Shown here: positions 43,178 through 54,660 of the stretch, piece by piece
Position numbering within the stretch: position 1 is the stretch's first letter
Layout: every line of letters starts with the position of its first letter
Origin: Quillaja saponaria
Lineage: Eukaryota; Streptophyta; Magnoliopsida; Fabales; Quillajaceae
DNA length: 64,000 nt
Reading direction: 5' to 3'
Assembly (NCBI GenBank): GCA_029379385.1
Contig: CM055613.1
Coordinates: 16,634,001-16,698,000, forward strand
Position numbers and translations under genes: made by a program
Notes under the pieces: model-generated
Databases searched by the model: none
What the model saw: the letters and a program-made list of their open reading frames with translations, nothing else
What the model was told of the DNA's origin: nothing

Positions 43178-43670
43178 GTGCAATATCTTAAATTTTTCTT
43201 TTTCTTTTTGGGGATGAAGTTATATCAGCAAATGGCAAATGCCATCGTCGCCACTTCTACCAATAAGAATAGTAATGAATCAGATCAAGTCATAACCTGA
43301 CCAAATCCGGTTATGATCCAAAGAAAAACTAGCATGCCCCTATTGAATCAAAAAAGATTAACGAGTCATGGTGGATATATTCGATCCAACCCGTCCCGTT
43401 TTCAATTTTTATTATTTAAAGAATTCAATGATTTAGACAAATAAAATTTATATTATATTACAATATTAATAAAAATAAATAAATCATTACGATTAATTAT
43501 GCAACAACCATGATTATTATTACCTAAATAAATTTCTTAATTTTCTATTTACCTAAGTAAGAAATTATCTAAATAAATCATTTATAGTATATAATAAATT
43601 GATACTTAAAAATTAAAGAAATCTAATTCTCACACGTAAGATTGTAATATTACACAATGCCAACTTTTGA
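43178..43670. other. AT-rich intergenic stretch, no gene
   Basis: Nothing recognised apart from a short GC-richer patch at 43240-43400. Confidence 0.35.
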
Positions 43671-43674
43671 AAAA

Positions 43675-44420
43675 AAATTAAAATCAGCTAACTCCTTTCT
43701 TATCTCCTCCACCCAATTAGTTTTATAGCACATAAGATTTTAATTTTTTTTTTTTGCCACATCAGCTTTTGAAATTAACATTTCACTTCTTTCCTTTTTC
43801 TTCTCTACACCCTATTATTTTAAAACATCAGTTACTCAAGAAAATAATTAATAGCTGAATTATTTCCTTATTTTTCTCCCCCATTCTATTATTTTAAAAT
43901 ATCAGTTTCCCAGTACAAACCCACCAAACCAAAAAAATATTTAAAAGGTGACTTTTCCCCTCTCTTCTCCCCTTACATCTCATTAATTTTAAACATCAAC
44001 AACTGACTTATTTCCTTTTCTTCTCTCCACTCTATTATTTTAAAGCATCAGTTACCAAAAAAATATTTAAAAGGTGACTTTTCCCCTCTCTTCTCCCCTT
44101 ACCTCTTATTAATTTTAAACATCAATAACTGACTTATTTCCTTTTCTTCTCTCCACTCTATTATTGTAAAGCATCAGTTACCAAAAAAATATTTAAAAGG
44201 TGACTTTTCCCCTCTCTTCTCCCCCTATCTTATTATTTTAAAACATCAGTTACCCATTACAAACACATCATTGTCTTTTTACCTTTTCTTCTTCCACACC
44301 CATTAAATTTACACATGAATTAGCACGATTAAAATATCTGACTCCTTTCCCCATTCTTCTCCCCACCCTATTATTTTAAAATATATGTTAGCCAGTATAA
44401 ATACAAACTCACCACTACCT
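43675..44420. repeat. tandem repeat, ~126-bp unit made of ~60-bp subunits
   Basis: The phrase ACCAAAAAAATATTTAAAAG recurs at about 43928, 44054 and 44180, giving a 126-bp period and three near-identical copies. Each holds two related halves built on TTTTAAA-CATCA plus a CT-rich CTTTTCTTCTCTCC block. More diverged subunits extend the array on both sides. Confidence 0.75.
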
Positions 44421-45314
44421 TTTTACCTTACCTTATATCTTCACACTTCAACGGTTGTTGTTATTTATAATTGAACGGTTTTGTTTGGATTTGCAGTTTC
44501 TTACACACTATTTCTACACATCCTCAACTTATTCAGTAAATTTATAATAGTTATGGTGAGCTGACATTAAAGGAAAGGGTCAAATGCATGTGGGATTTCT
44601 ACAATGCAAAAGCTAATCAGGAATTATTGGCCCCTGATATATCTCTAAACTTCCTTAAGGTTTCAAGTGTTTTATTCTTAAAAGTAATCATTCTCTCCTA
44701 CTAGAATCAATTATATCAAACATATTTTATTTTTTTAGAGAAAAAGTAATCAAGTATTGTAGTTGTTATTTGATTAAATTGTAGGCCAATAATGACGACT
44801 TCCAATCGTTAACTGGTGATGATAATATTTCTAGAACAAATAGCAACAAAATGGGTGTTGGTACGACATCATCTGATTAAAAAAGAAAGAAAAAAATGAA
44901 GCGAGGATCGGAAGAAAATGAGAATGATGACATTGGATTTCACATTTTGTTGTAGAGCAATAAGAGGACTAACAAAAGAAGGTTATCTCTTTGTAATCTT
45001 TCTTCATATTTTAAAGGTATGGTATATATTCAAATATTTAGCTTATTTCTATTTAATTTTGGCTGCCAAGTTAAGGAAGAAGTGTGTTGCATAATAAAGA
45101 AGAATCAGATGAACTAATAGTGGATGAAGTTGCAGAGAACAAAGAAAATTAACAATGATAGTGTTGAAGAATGAAATATCATATTTTTAATTTTATTACT
45201 CCAATAAGACTTCAATAATATTTTCATTAAATATTTTGGGAAACAATGTTTAATAGACTTTGCATTTGTTATCAATGTTATATTTGGTTATTTGTGAATT
45301 ATAATTGCTTATGG
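44421..45314 (+). pseudogene. unidentified gene relic with exon-like pieces
   Basis: A frame near 44560-44665 reads KERVKCMWDFYNAKANQELL and ends at a GT-like site. A second piece near 44785-44935 is rich in Asp/Asn and then Lys, like a nuclear protein tail, but has stops. I do not recognise the family. The order and composition suggest a decayed or captured gene; the evidence is weak. Confidence 0.25.
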
Positions 45315-47054
45315 TGTTAGGAATCAATGTAAAATATGGTAATCATATGCGCAGTGGAATTTAAAAAATTTTGATTCCTTTAACCCGAAATCACCTTATG
45401 ATTATATGAAAGATCCTAATTATAGTTTAACAATTAAACAAGTAGAGAACTGTGTACCTTCGAGGCTTTTAATTTTTTCGTCATATTCTTAATTCGGCTG
45501 TCGCTCATTTGTTGATTCATCAAGAGCACAACAACGACAAATGTGTCCCGTCTCTAAGTTTATCCGCATAAACGAATCCAACTAAGGATCTTCATGTTTG
45601 AAGATGAAATGAGTTATTAAGGGATTTCTTGTGTGCTAGCACAAGTTACCAAATCTCTCTTAACTTTAGAAACTCTCATTAGCCTCATATGAATTTTAGG
45701 CTCTCTGTACAGTATGTATAATTATTTTTCTCTTCTGTATCCTTTTTTAGTTTGTTAAGTCTTATATTTATAAAGACTAGCCACCTCCTTATGTATTGGA
45801 CAATCCTAACACATTAGAGATTATACTAATATTAGGATTTAATCATAATTAAATTTAATGCCTAACAAACTATAATAATTACATGATTGCCCAAAAACTC
45901 TCTATAGTTAAATATCGTCATTTTATGTGTGACCCCTTAGGTTCAAACTATTGATTGTAGTAGGCATATAACTTTTACATATTTATTACTGGACCTTGTC
46001 CAATTAAATTAAAATTCATTCTAATTATTTAAATTAAAACTCTTTTTAATTCACCATTTAATTAAGATTAATTAATTAATCATCTATAGATAATTAATTA
46101 ATTATCAAGGTTTCCTACAAGTCAAAATTGGTGCCTAGCAGCATATAATGACTACCCATAATAGTATGAATATGTCTGTGAACCTTTTAAACCTTTTAAA
46201 CCTTTCTGTTAACAGTTACTATGCAATTCAATCCTTGTATCACGCAATATCCCGATTAAATCAATTTGGGTATGGAAATAATGTCAAACCCTAAATTTAA
46301 TCATATGTGTATAATCTTAAGATTATAACTTCAATGAAAAAAATTAGAAACTCATATTCTAATATCCACATTGCTATGGCCATAAACTTTAAAGTAAATC
46401 TTTTATAGACCACATAGGACATTCTCTATTTTCTACAAAGAGTGATATATCCTTTATTGTATATTCACATACCTCCATATGTAAGTGATTATACCCAATT
46501 ACTACTTCTTAGGTGACTCATTAATAGAATCAGAAATAGTATCAAAGTATAATGATGTACATACAAGATAACTATGATGTCTCAAGTCAAAGGATTATTT
46601 GCACAACTGTAACATGAGAACTACCTATTGACATGTAGAGAAACTCCATATAGATGTTCTCAATTGAGTCACTTCAATGAACTCATTCTTTAATGAGTAC
46701 CTACATATTTGTCTTAGTGTCTCATACACAAGTGACTGTGAGATCAGCCACCCTCAACTCTTTAAGCCAACTAGATATGTACTAATCTATCCGGATTCAC
46801 TAATGCCCTACTTAGTGATCCTATGATTAGGAACATTTAAGAATTAAGCTTAAAAGAAATACATCTCATTAGCATGATCTCATCATGATGCTTATTTCCA
46901 TTACTTTAATTCTTTGGGCTCATGATTTTTAATTAATAACTCTTATACATGATAATGTTTGCCACTTATATTTATTAATAATATGAATAAGATTGTACAT
47001 AAAATAATATACCACAACATCACATGTCATTGGCTTTGGAGCATACTACTAACA
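45315..47054. mobile_element. solo LTR, 1740 bp, with 4/5 target duplication
   Basis: It starts TGTTAG and ends CTAACA, a perfect 6-bp terminal inverted repeat of the LTR type. It is flanked by TATGG (45310-45314) and TATAG (47055-47059), four of five bases alike. The opening with ATATGGTAATCATATGCGCAGTGG resembles long copia-type LTRs I know from plants. No gag or pol lies on either side, so recombination between LTRs probably removed the interior. TATA-like sites inside are many and cannot be ranked. Confidence 0.65.
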
Positions 47055-47507
47055 TATAGTTGATAGTATTTTTTGTTTAGTAAATAATCCATATAAATGC
47101 TAATTGATGATTTGTTTGCACATTGATAATGCTATCAATTTTTTTCTCTTTTCCTGTTTTTCTGAATTTCCAAACCCATAAAAGAGAAGAAGCTTGGCAA
47201 GATTTTTGTGATTTTAACTATTCATTAGGATCTTCTTACGATCAACCTATCAATAGATATATTAAAATTAAGTTTAATAGAAGGCCAACGAAAAAAATTA
47301 TATCTTTTATTATGAAAATGAAAAAATTGCAACAGTTAACATATAAATAAACCAAGTTAAAAATAAGCATATCAATAAATACATTAAAATTAAGCTTAAT
47401 AGAAAGCCAACAAAACAACTTTTATATCATTTATAATGAAAACATCAAAATAATAAAACAGCCAGTACATAGCACAGGCAAATTCATCTAGTGATATTGT
47501 ATTTCTT
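47055..47507. repeat. AT-rich stretch with a ~120-bp imperfect tandem duplication
   Basis: 47243-47330 and 47364-47450 both contain TATCAATA(G/A)ATA(T/C)ATTAAA followed by TTAATAGAA(G/A)GCCAAC. The 75-codon frame across the first copy is not kept in the second. Confidence 0.5.
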
Positions 47508-47509
47508 AA

Positions 47510-47860
47510 CAGATTTGGACCCTCTAGAATACCTTAAAAAATTTACTAAATAGAATTTTCTTAGTTTTTGTTAACAACAACTCCTTTAAAACAAATTTTA
47601 ATAAAAATAGGATTAAAATTTAGAATTAGAATTAGGATTAGGTTAATGCTTAGGATTAAGATTTAATGTTAGGATTTTGAATAGAAATGTAGTATATTTT
47701 ATAATTAAATATTTGATTTATTAATTAAATAAAATAATAAATATTTAAAGTTAAATTATTTGGATGGTTGAGATTTTAAAATATAGTGTGAATGACTAAT
47801 ATTAAAGGAATTCTACCAAGTAAAATTCGTAAGAAATTCTAGAGGAGTTGGACCATTTCT
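47510..47860. mobile_element. ~350-bp MITE
   Basis: Left end GGACCCTCTAGAATACCTTA and minus-strand right end GGTCCAACTCCTCTAGAATT are imperfect terminal inverted repeats. They continue inward as AATTTACT(A)AATAGAATTT and AATTTTACTTGGTAGAATT. The core is pure AT-rich DNA. Confidence 0.55.
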
Positions 47861-48374
47861 TAACTACCTAAATAAATCTTAAATTTAAAGATTGAATTCC
47901 TAATAAATTTATTAGGCTCAATTATACATTTGATCCCTGTTGTTTGATTTGAATTTCATTTTGATCCCTACCATTCACTTTGTTGTAATTGGGTCCCTCT
48001 AATTACAAAATTATGCCAATTGGGTCCTTGTCATCAACTCTCATCCAAATTAAATTAATAGAAGGTGATGTGGATAGACAGAATCCGAATTGATAATCTG
48101 ATATGATAAATAGATAAATAAAACATTGAAACATGGATGAATAAGAATATAGATAAATAAATTTAAAATTCTATTTAAAAATAGAAAAAATAAAAAATTA
48201 ACAGAAAAACTTATGATTTGAGAAAAAAAAAAAAAAAAAACTAGCCATTTCCTTTTCTCTTTCCCAGCACCACCACGTGTATATTCATAATCACCACCAT
48301 TACTCCATAAAAATGAACTTCCCTATGAGCCATAGACTAGAACAATTTATATACAAACTAGTACAATTTTATAA
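47861..48374. other. AT-rich stretch with a lone MITE-like end
   Basis: A TTGATCCCT / TTGGGTCCCT-rich segment at 47930-48040 looks like one terminus of a DNA element whose partner is missing. An 18-bp poly-A precedes the LINE at 48223. Confidence 0.35.
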
Positions 48375-48380
48375 AATTAC

Positions 48381-50310
48381 ATGATTCTTATCCCTAAAGT
48401 TGATTGTCCTGAAACCATCACTCAGTTTAGACCTATCAGTCTTTGTAACTCCATCTTTAAGTTTGTCACCAAAGTTCTTCTTAACAGACTGAAAACTTTT
48501 TTTGGACAAGCTGATTAGTCCTTTTTAGGGTAGTTTTGTCCTTGGTAGACGTACCCTTGATAACTTCATTGTTGTTCAAGAAGCTGTCCATACCATCCAG
48601 AAGAAAAAGAATGGTGCTGCAAAGTTAATGGTTCTTAAAATTGATTTGGATAAAGCCTTTGATAAACTTGAATGGTCTTTTATTAGAATGGTTCTTATTC
48701 ATTTCAACTTTCCTCTTTCTTTCATACAGTTAGTCCGTTCTTGCATTTGTACTTCCAGTCTTTCCATTCTTGTTAATGGTGTTAGAACAAACACTTTTTC
48801 TCTCTCCAGAGGTATTAGGTAGGGTGATCCTTTATCCCCCTACATTTTCATTCTTTGCTTACAATATCTTTTTTTTTTTTTTTGATAATGAATGTGTTTG
48901 TGGCAACTGGAATCCTTTAAGGATTGGAAGAAACGGCCCTAAAATCTCTCATGTCTTCTTTGCTGATGACATTGTCTTTTTTGCCAAAGCCGATGAAAAA
49001 AATTGTGCTACCATCAGTAGAGTTCTTAAGTTGTTCTCATCACTTTCTGGGCAATGTATCAATTTCTTCAAATCAAAGGTCATTTTTTCACCCAACACTA
49101 ATCCTGACTTGACTTTCACTCTTTCTTCCATCCTTATCATTAAACATTCAACAAACTTTGGCTCCTATCTTGGTTATCCCATTGTGGGAAATACAATTAA
49201 AAAGCACCAGACCACCTTTATTATTGAAAGGATTAAAAAGAAGCTTTCTAGCTGGAAGGCTTATCTTCTTTCTCTGGCAGGGAAAGCAACCCTCATCCAA
49301 ACCTCTGTTGCTCCTATTTGTGATTAGTATATCCAAGGTCTTTCTCTTCCTGCTTCCATTTGTGAGGAAATTGATAAGTCTTGCAGAGATTTTCTGCGGA
49401 GAACTTCTAGTGTTAAGAAAAAAATTCACCTCATCAATTGGAATACTGTCACTAGAAGTAAATCTTTAAGAGGTTTAAACCTCAAAAAAGCTAAGCTCAG
49501 AAACCTTACCCTCTTAGCTAAACTCAATTGGAGAATTTTTAAAGACAATAAAGATGATAACCATCTCTGGACTCAAGTTCTATCTGGTAAATATTTCACC
49601 AAACTTTCTGTCTCATTTAGGGGTATATCTGCTATTTGGAATAGTCTTACTCAAGCTTGGGAGCTTGTTAGGAAGGGTTCTTGTTGGAGTATAGGAAATG
49701 GGCATTTTGGCATGACAACTAGATTAGGTTGGGCCCTACTAGAACTCCCATTGAGGGACCCTTGACTGAAAATGAGTCTTCCATGATTGTTTATGACATT
49801 AAAAATGATTATTTTTGGAATCTTAGTGGTTTTTTTTTTGACTTGTATCCTTTAATCTCTGATGCCATTAATTTTGTTTATTGCTCTAATCATGACTTTA
49901 GGCCTGATAGAATTTGTTGGAACTCTTCCTTCTCAGGAGACTTCTAACCTCAAGTCTGCTTACTCTTTATTAGCTAATCCTCCTCTTCCTCATTTTGCTT
50001 GGGATTGGATTTGGAAAGTTAAGGTTCATAATAGAATCAAATACTTTATTTGGGAGGTTGCTCATGATAAACTCCCTTGTAAGAATTTGTTGTTCTCCTG
50101 AAAAATTATTCCTGATGAGTTGTGTCCTTTTTGCAAAAATGTTTATGAATCTGTTATCTATATTCTAAGGGATTGTCCTGTTATTTCTTCTGTGTGGTCT
50201 CAGTTTTCACCTCCTCCCTCTCTTTCTTCATCCTCTGCTATTCCTATCTGGGATTGGCTTAAAAGTAACCTTTCTTGTCATATCTCAAATTTTAAGGATC
50301 TTTCTTGAAG
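48381..50310 (+). pseudogene. LINE ORF2 reverse transcriptase and zinc-finger part, broken
   Basis: RT blocks: KIDLDKAFDKLEWSFI at about 48638-48685, GDPLSPYIF (split by a stop at about 48820 and a frameshift) and the catalytic FFADDIVFF at 48957-48983. The longest piece is 48770-49327. The thumb-like part SSWKAYLLSLAGKATLI follows near 49250. At 50000-50250 the zf-RVT region shows W-KVKVHNRIKYFIWEVAHDKL and CPFCKNVYESVIYILRDCP. Stops at 48520, 49326, 50102 and elsewhere make it inactive. Confidence 0.85.
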
Positions 50311-50510
50311 CACCCTCTTTGGCTACATTTGCCACTGCATTTGGTCAACTAGAAACCTTTTTCTTTTTCAATCTAAACCTTTTGTAACCTCTACTATTGT
50401 TAACTTATCCATTGGTAAAGCTGTGGAATTTTTCTTTTTAATGATTATCGCTGCTCTGTGGTTAGACCTAGTGTTTGCTTATTTAAATGGATTCCCCTGC
50501 CCTTAAGTAG

Positions 50511-51051
50511 GCTAACTTTAAACACAGATGGCTCTTCTCTTGGTAACCCGGGACCTGCTGGCTCTGGAGGAGTTTTTAGAAATTCTTAGGGGCTTTGGAT
50601 GACAGGCTACTTAAGGAATGTGGGCTTTGCCATATGTGTTAAAACTGAAATCTTTGCTATTAGAGATGGCCTTCAAATTACAATTAATAGTAGATTCATG
50701 AAAATTGACCTGTATTGTGATTCAATTTTTGCTAAGAATCTAATTGTAAATGCTAATATTGATACACACATGTACTCTTCTCTACTTAAGTGCAGATGCT
50801 TGATGGCCTTAATCTCATCCCTGCAGTTGCACTATATTTATAGAGAAGGCAATCATGTGGCCGATAAGATAGCTAAGGAAGGTTGTAATCTAGATGTTCT
50901 TTTTGTTATTTTTTATTCAGCCCCTACAGGGGTTCTTCTTGCTTTATTAGCGGATTGTAAGGGAACTTTCTTTCCCATACTTATGAACTCGCTAGCTAGG
51001 ACTTGTCCTTTGTTTACTTTTAATGCATTCCATCCTTCACCAAAAAAATAA
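50511..51051 (+). pseudogene. LINE RNase H domain (RVT_3 type), broken
   Basis: It starts LNTDGSSLGNPGPAGSGGVF at 50515 with the first catalytic Asp. A stop at 50587 interrupts it. The piece 50599-51051 then holds EIFAIRDGLQI, DLYCDSIFAKNLI and YREGNHVADKIAKEG, the remaining RNase H motifs. Plant L1 elements often carry such a C-terminal RNase H. Confidence 0.8.
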
Positions 51052-51075
51052 AATAAAATTTATAGTTAAAAAAAA

Positions 51076-52250
51076 TAAAAGAAACCTATTGGATCGACCT
51101 GGCCCAAGTTAAGATAAAAATCCAACACACCAGATAATAATCTAATCCAATAATATTGAGTATTTGACGTGACCCAAACTTTTGACATCACTATATGCCA
51201 ATATGTAAGAATTTAATATAAAAATAATTTTTTAAAAAGGAGTAAATATTTATATTCAATAAGCAATCAGTGTCCAAAATCACAAACCATCTAAAAATAG
51301 ATAATTTTGGGTCATCAGTTACAACATGTAAGAGAAAATAAAAACAGAAAGCAGAGTCATTATATTGTTGAACAAGGCCACTAGACCCTTTGGCCATTTG
51401 GATTTTTCAGAAAAAAAAGGGTAGATTGTCTCATTATCAATTAATTTAACGCTTTACTCTGCACCCATTACTTTTTCCTTTAATTGCTTTCCTTAAATTT
51501 AGCTGAACAAGGCTATTAAATCCTTTGTATGTACTAGAAGAGATGTGTGAATGGAGTAGGCGTTACACCTACTCTATGATTTCCTTCTCTTTCACCATCC
51601 CTTTCAAATTTAGTTTCTTTTCTATTCAATCCTCTCTTCACTATGCTAACCTTAAATTAAGGAAATGAGAGGATATGATTGAACTTTTTGTATATGTTGA
51701 CCATTGATTCCATTGGCTCTCTTACTATGGTACTTTTTGCTTTCGAATGATGCAGATTTCTCTCATTCCTCCCATTTCCAAACCTTTCTTCTATCCTTAC
51801 TCTCTGAAAAACATCTTCTATGCTAGAAGCTTTAGAACTTATAAATAGTTTGAGGAGCTTCAAACAAGGTTCAGACTAGCTTTGCTACAACTTCAAGACA
51901 ACCAATAATTCAAGGTCATGTTAGCTTCAAAAGCTAAAAATGGCATTTTTCATAAAGAAACTAGAGAAAGGCTGAAATTGAGATAAATCTTATCTATTCA
52001 AAATTCTTCATTTTTGGGATAGATTCTTTATACTTGATTTCCTTATTTGAAGGGAAAATAGCTCTGACTCACCCAAATCTAGCTGGCTGTACAATTCAAT
52101 TCGTACCAACTAACTATTAGGACCATTGCACACCTGCACACGTGTCCTTCATTTTTAACCAAAAGTGAAATAAAAGTTTATACAAAACAATGCCATTCAA
52201 GACTAGTCGTTAGACAAACAAAAGATGCAAACTAAAATAGAAATGTTAAT
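51076..52250. other. intergenic DNA, no gene seen
   Basis: Mixed composition with a G-box-like CACACGTGTCC near 52132 and a TATAAATAG at 51841 on the plus strand. The minus-strand frame 51863-51657 has no recognisable domain. This may be the edge or LTR of the neighbouring gypsy relic, but I could not show paired ends. Confidence 0.3.
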
Positions 52251-54430
52251 GTAGGTAAACCGATGTCATTTAGTCATGTTCGCAACAAGAGTTAGACTAT
52301 TGGACTAACACTTGTATGATTGGTTTATTGTCTTTTGGTCATACCCTTTAATTCAAAATTGCTACTAGGTTCTTCAATAATAACCCCTCATCATCTACCA
52401 TAAGTAACGAAGCCATGACAAGATGATTTCTAATAGATTAGTTAAGATGAGAGATGTGAAACGCACGGTGGATTTTGTGAATAGTTGGAAACATCAATTT
52501 GTTGGCTACATTACCAATTTTCTATAGAACCAAGAATGGGCCAAAATATTTGTAACTGAGCTCATGTTAATGATGGGAACCATATATTGTTGTCTATATG
52601 GCTACGATTTCAGGTATACCTTATCACCTACTTGAAACTCCCTGTCAGTTCTATGTTTATCCATCTGGATGTTCATACGTTGTTAAGCCCTGCTGAGATG
52701 AAACTTGGGCATTGTTATAGCTGTCTCCATTGTAGTGAGACTTCTATTTATAGTATTAAGATTTGAGCCTCCAGCTAAATAGGACAAGTGTAGTGATAGA
52801 GGTTGACTGTAGACAACTTGGTAAGGAAGTTGTCTGAATTGCATAATGGAAGTTAGAGTTATACCAATATTTAGCCAAAGACAACCACCTAGCCTAATTC
52901 TTAGGTTACTCCCCTGTTATACAATTCAAATAAGTTTCAAGACAACTATTCAACACCTCACTTTAACCATCTTTTTACAGGTGATAGGCCGTAGACAATT
53001 GTAGTTTGACATTCAACAGTTTCATCTATTATGTCCAAATACTACTTAGAAAAACTTTATCCCTATCTGAGGTTATTGTAGTCACGGGTCCATGTAAACT
53101 ACACACTCCATCTGAGATGGCTTAAGGTACTGTTATTGAAAAGAAGGGATGAGACAAGGGCAGAAAATATGCATACTTACTCAACATGTCTATAATCATA
53201 AGGATAAAGTCATTTCTATTAGACACAAGTAGTCCTTGTATAAAATCCATAAACACATCACTTTACATTTCGTATGGAACTGTTAATAGTTATAGCAAGC
53301 CAGGACTGGCAGAAGTGTCATACATGCTTTCTTGGCAAACCTGGCACTGCCTGACAAATTCTCCCAACTCACTTTTTAAGCCCCTCTAATATAGAATGTT
53401 GGAAAGTCTTTTGGTGGTGGCTAATACTCGTAAGTGACCTTTACATGCACTATTATGGTAAACTTGTATCAACTCTTGTTTTAATATAGGAACATCACCT
53501 ATCACCAACTCCCTTTCCTTTTTAGAATTCCCTGCTCCTATGTATAATGCTGGTGAGTTATAGAGCAGTGTTGGATCTCCTGAATTAGTTTTTAGAGTGT
53601 AGGATCTTGATTCCAGGAATCTTTGACCTTCTAGGTGAGTGCAGACTATACTTTAGTGGTGCAGATCACATAAAGTTCTGTCTTTTCCCTCCTAGACAAA
53701 ACATCTGCCACCTTATTATTGATGCCCTTCCTATAATAAATTTCACTATCCATTCTCTTTATTTTAGTTAAGAAATCCTATTGTGCAGAGGTGGTTAATC
53801 TGATAGGTATATTTGAGACTGTGATGGTCAATGTTGATTTGAAAATGTCACCCTATCAAGTTACAGTTCAATTTCTTGACACTTTAACGAGAAATGACAT
53901 GCTTAAGATAGCCCACTTTAGCCACCTCAAAAGAACACTTAGAAAGCTTAAATTACAACACATGTTGATGCAGCAACTAAAATGTAAATGCAAATGCTCC
54001 TTTAGAGAGTTCTTATTTGATGGTACCCTACTCTTAGATCTAATTTAGAATACACCACAAGTCTACTTAATTCATTAAGAGTTCTGCAATTATAGGGATT
54101 GAGACTTTATCCTTCTTAGTCAAATTTAAAAGCCAATAACCACACACATCCTTTATAAATCATCATTCTATTTCACCATTACAATGGGAAAAGAGAAAAA
54201 GCTTTTACTAGGTTATATGATATCGTAATTCAGCATCTCCTGAATGATTTGTTCTATTGTGTCTTTTTGTAAGGCAAGGTATCTATAAGGTCTTAGTTTA
54301 ATAACTTAATTTTCATCTTTTAGTTTTATCTCATGGTCATAGGATTTATCGGGAGGCAGACCACTAGGCTTAACAAATATGGTATGGTAATAACTGAGGA
54401 GAAGTGGATGCTCCTTGTTTTTGGCGTGAT
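52250..54430 (-). pseudogene. Ty3/gypsy pol relic (RT, RNase H, integrase), minus strand
   Basis: Reading leftward from 54430: the pre-RT YDHEIKLKDEN and RPYRYLALQKDTIEQ, then RMCV near 54140 and the RNase H region (53900-53560). The integrase zinc region CQVCQESMYDTS follows near 53330, then the catalytic part with SDRDKVFLS and LLNVKLQLSTAYH near 53090-52980. The C-terminal DKHRTDREFQVGDKVYLK ends the series near 52670-52610. That order is the Ty3/gypsy one. The RT core is shortened and stops are frequent. The element is dead. Confidence 0.8.
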
Positions 54431-54660
54431 ACTTTTGGATTCAGAATAATCCATAGGGGACGAATCCCCAACCTTCGCAAGGCTGCTACTTCTCTTTCCA
54501 GCAAGAACATCCAAACTGATGAAGGGAGTAGCATTCATCGGAGTTTTGGCTTGATAGGTGATAGGCATGTCAAAAATTTGACCACCAAAGTTTTCCATGA
54601 TGGCAATGCTAGAGGCAACTTTCTTATAGGCGGCAGCCTTCTTGGTGGCAGTGGCCTTGG
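54430..54660 (-). pseudogene. upstream coding piece of the gypsy relic, interrupted by the hAT insertion
   Basis: A minus-strand frame with well-balanced codons reads KATATKKAAAYKKVASSIA, then MENFGGQIFDMPITY and SMDYSESKS-like serine-rich text, and runs up to the pol relic. Its first residues lie beyond the hAT element at 59112-59077 (ATG at about 59110). The Lys/Ala-rich start would suit a gag N-terminus directly fused to pol by a deletion of the rest of gag and protease, but I do not recognise the domain. Confidence 0.45.
54653..54660. repeat. 8-bp target duplication, left side of hAT
   Basis: GGCCTTGG here and GGCCTTAG at 59077-59084 agree at seven of eight bases. Eight bases is the hAT superfamily size. 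Joining the flanks across the element keeps the minus-strand reading frame open. Confidence 0.7.

Larger units (their letters stand above)
48375..51075 (+). mobile_element. L1-type LINE retrotransposon, 5'-truncated
   Basis: The element begins inside ORF2 (MILIPKVDCPE...FRPISLCN at 48381) with neither ORF1 nor endonuclease. In order it carries reverse transcriptase, a zf-RVT region and an RNase H, then an A-rich tail (AAAAAAATAAAATAAAA near 51042). The 5' truncation with a 3' A tail is the normal outcome of incomplete target-primed insertion. Frame breaks occur throughout. Confidence 0.85.
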
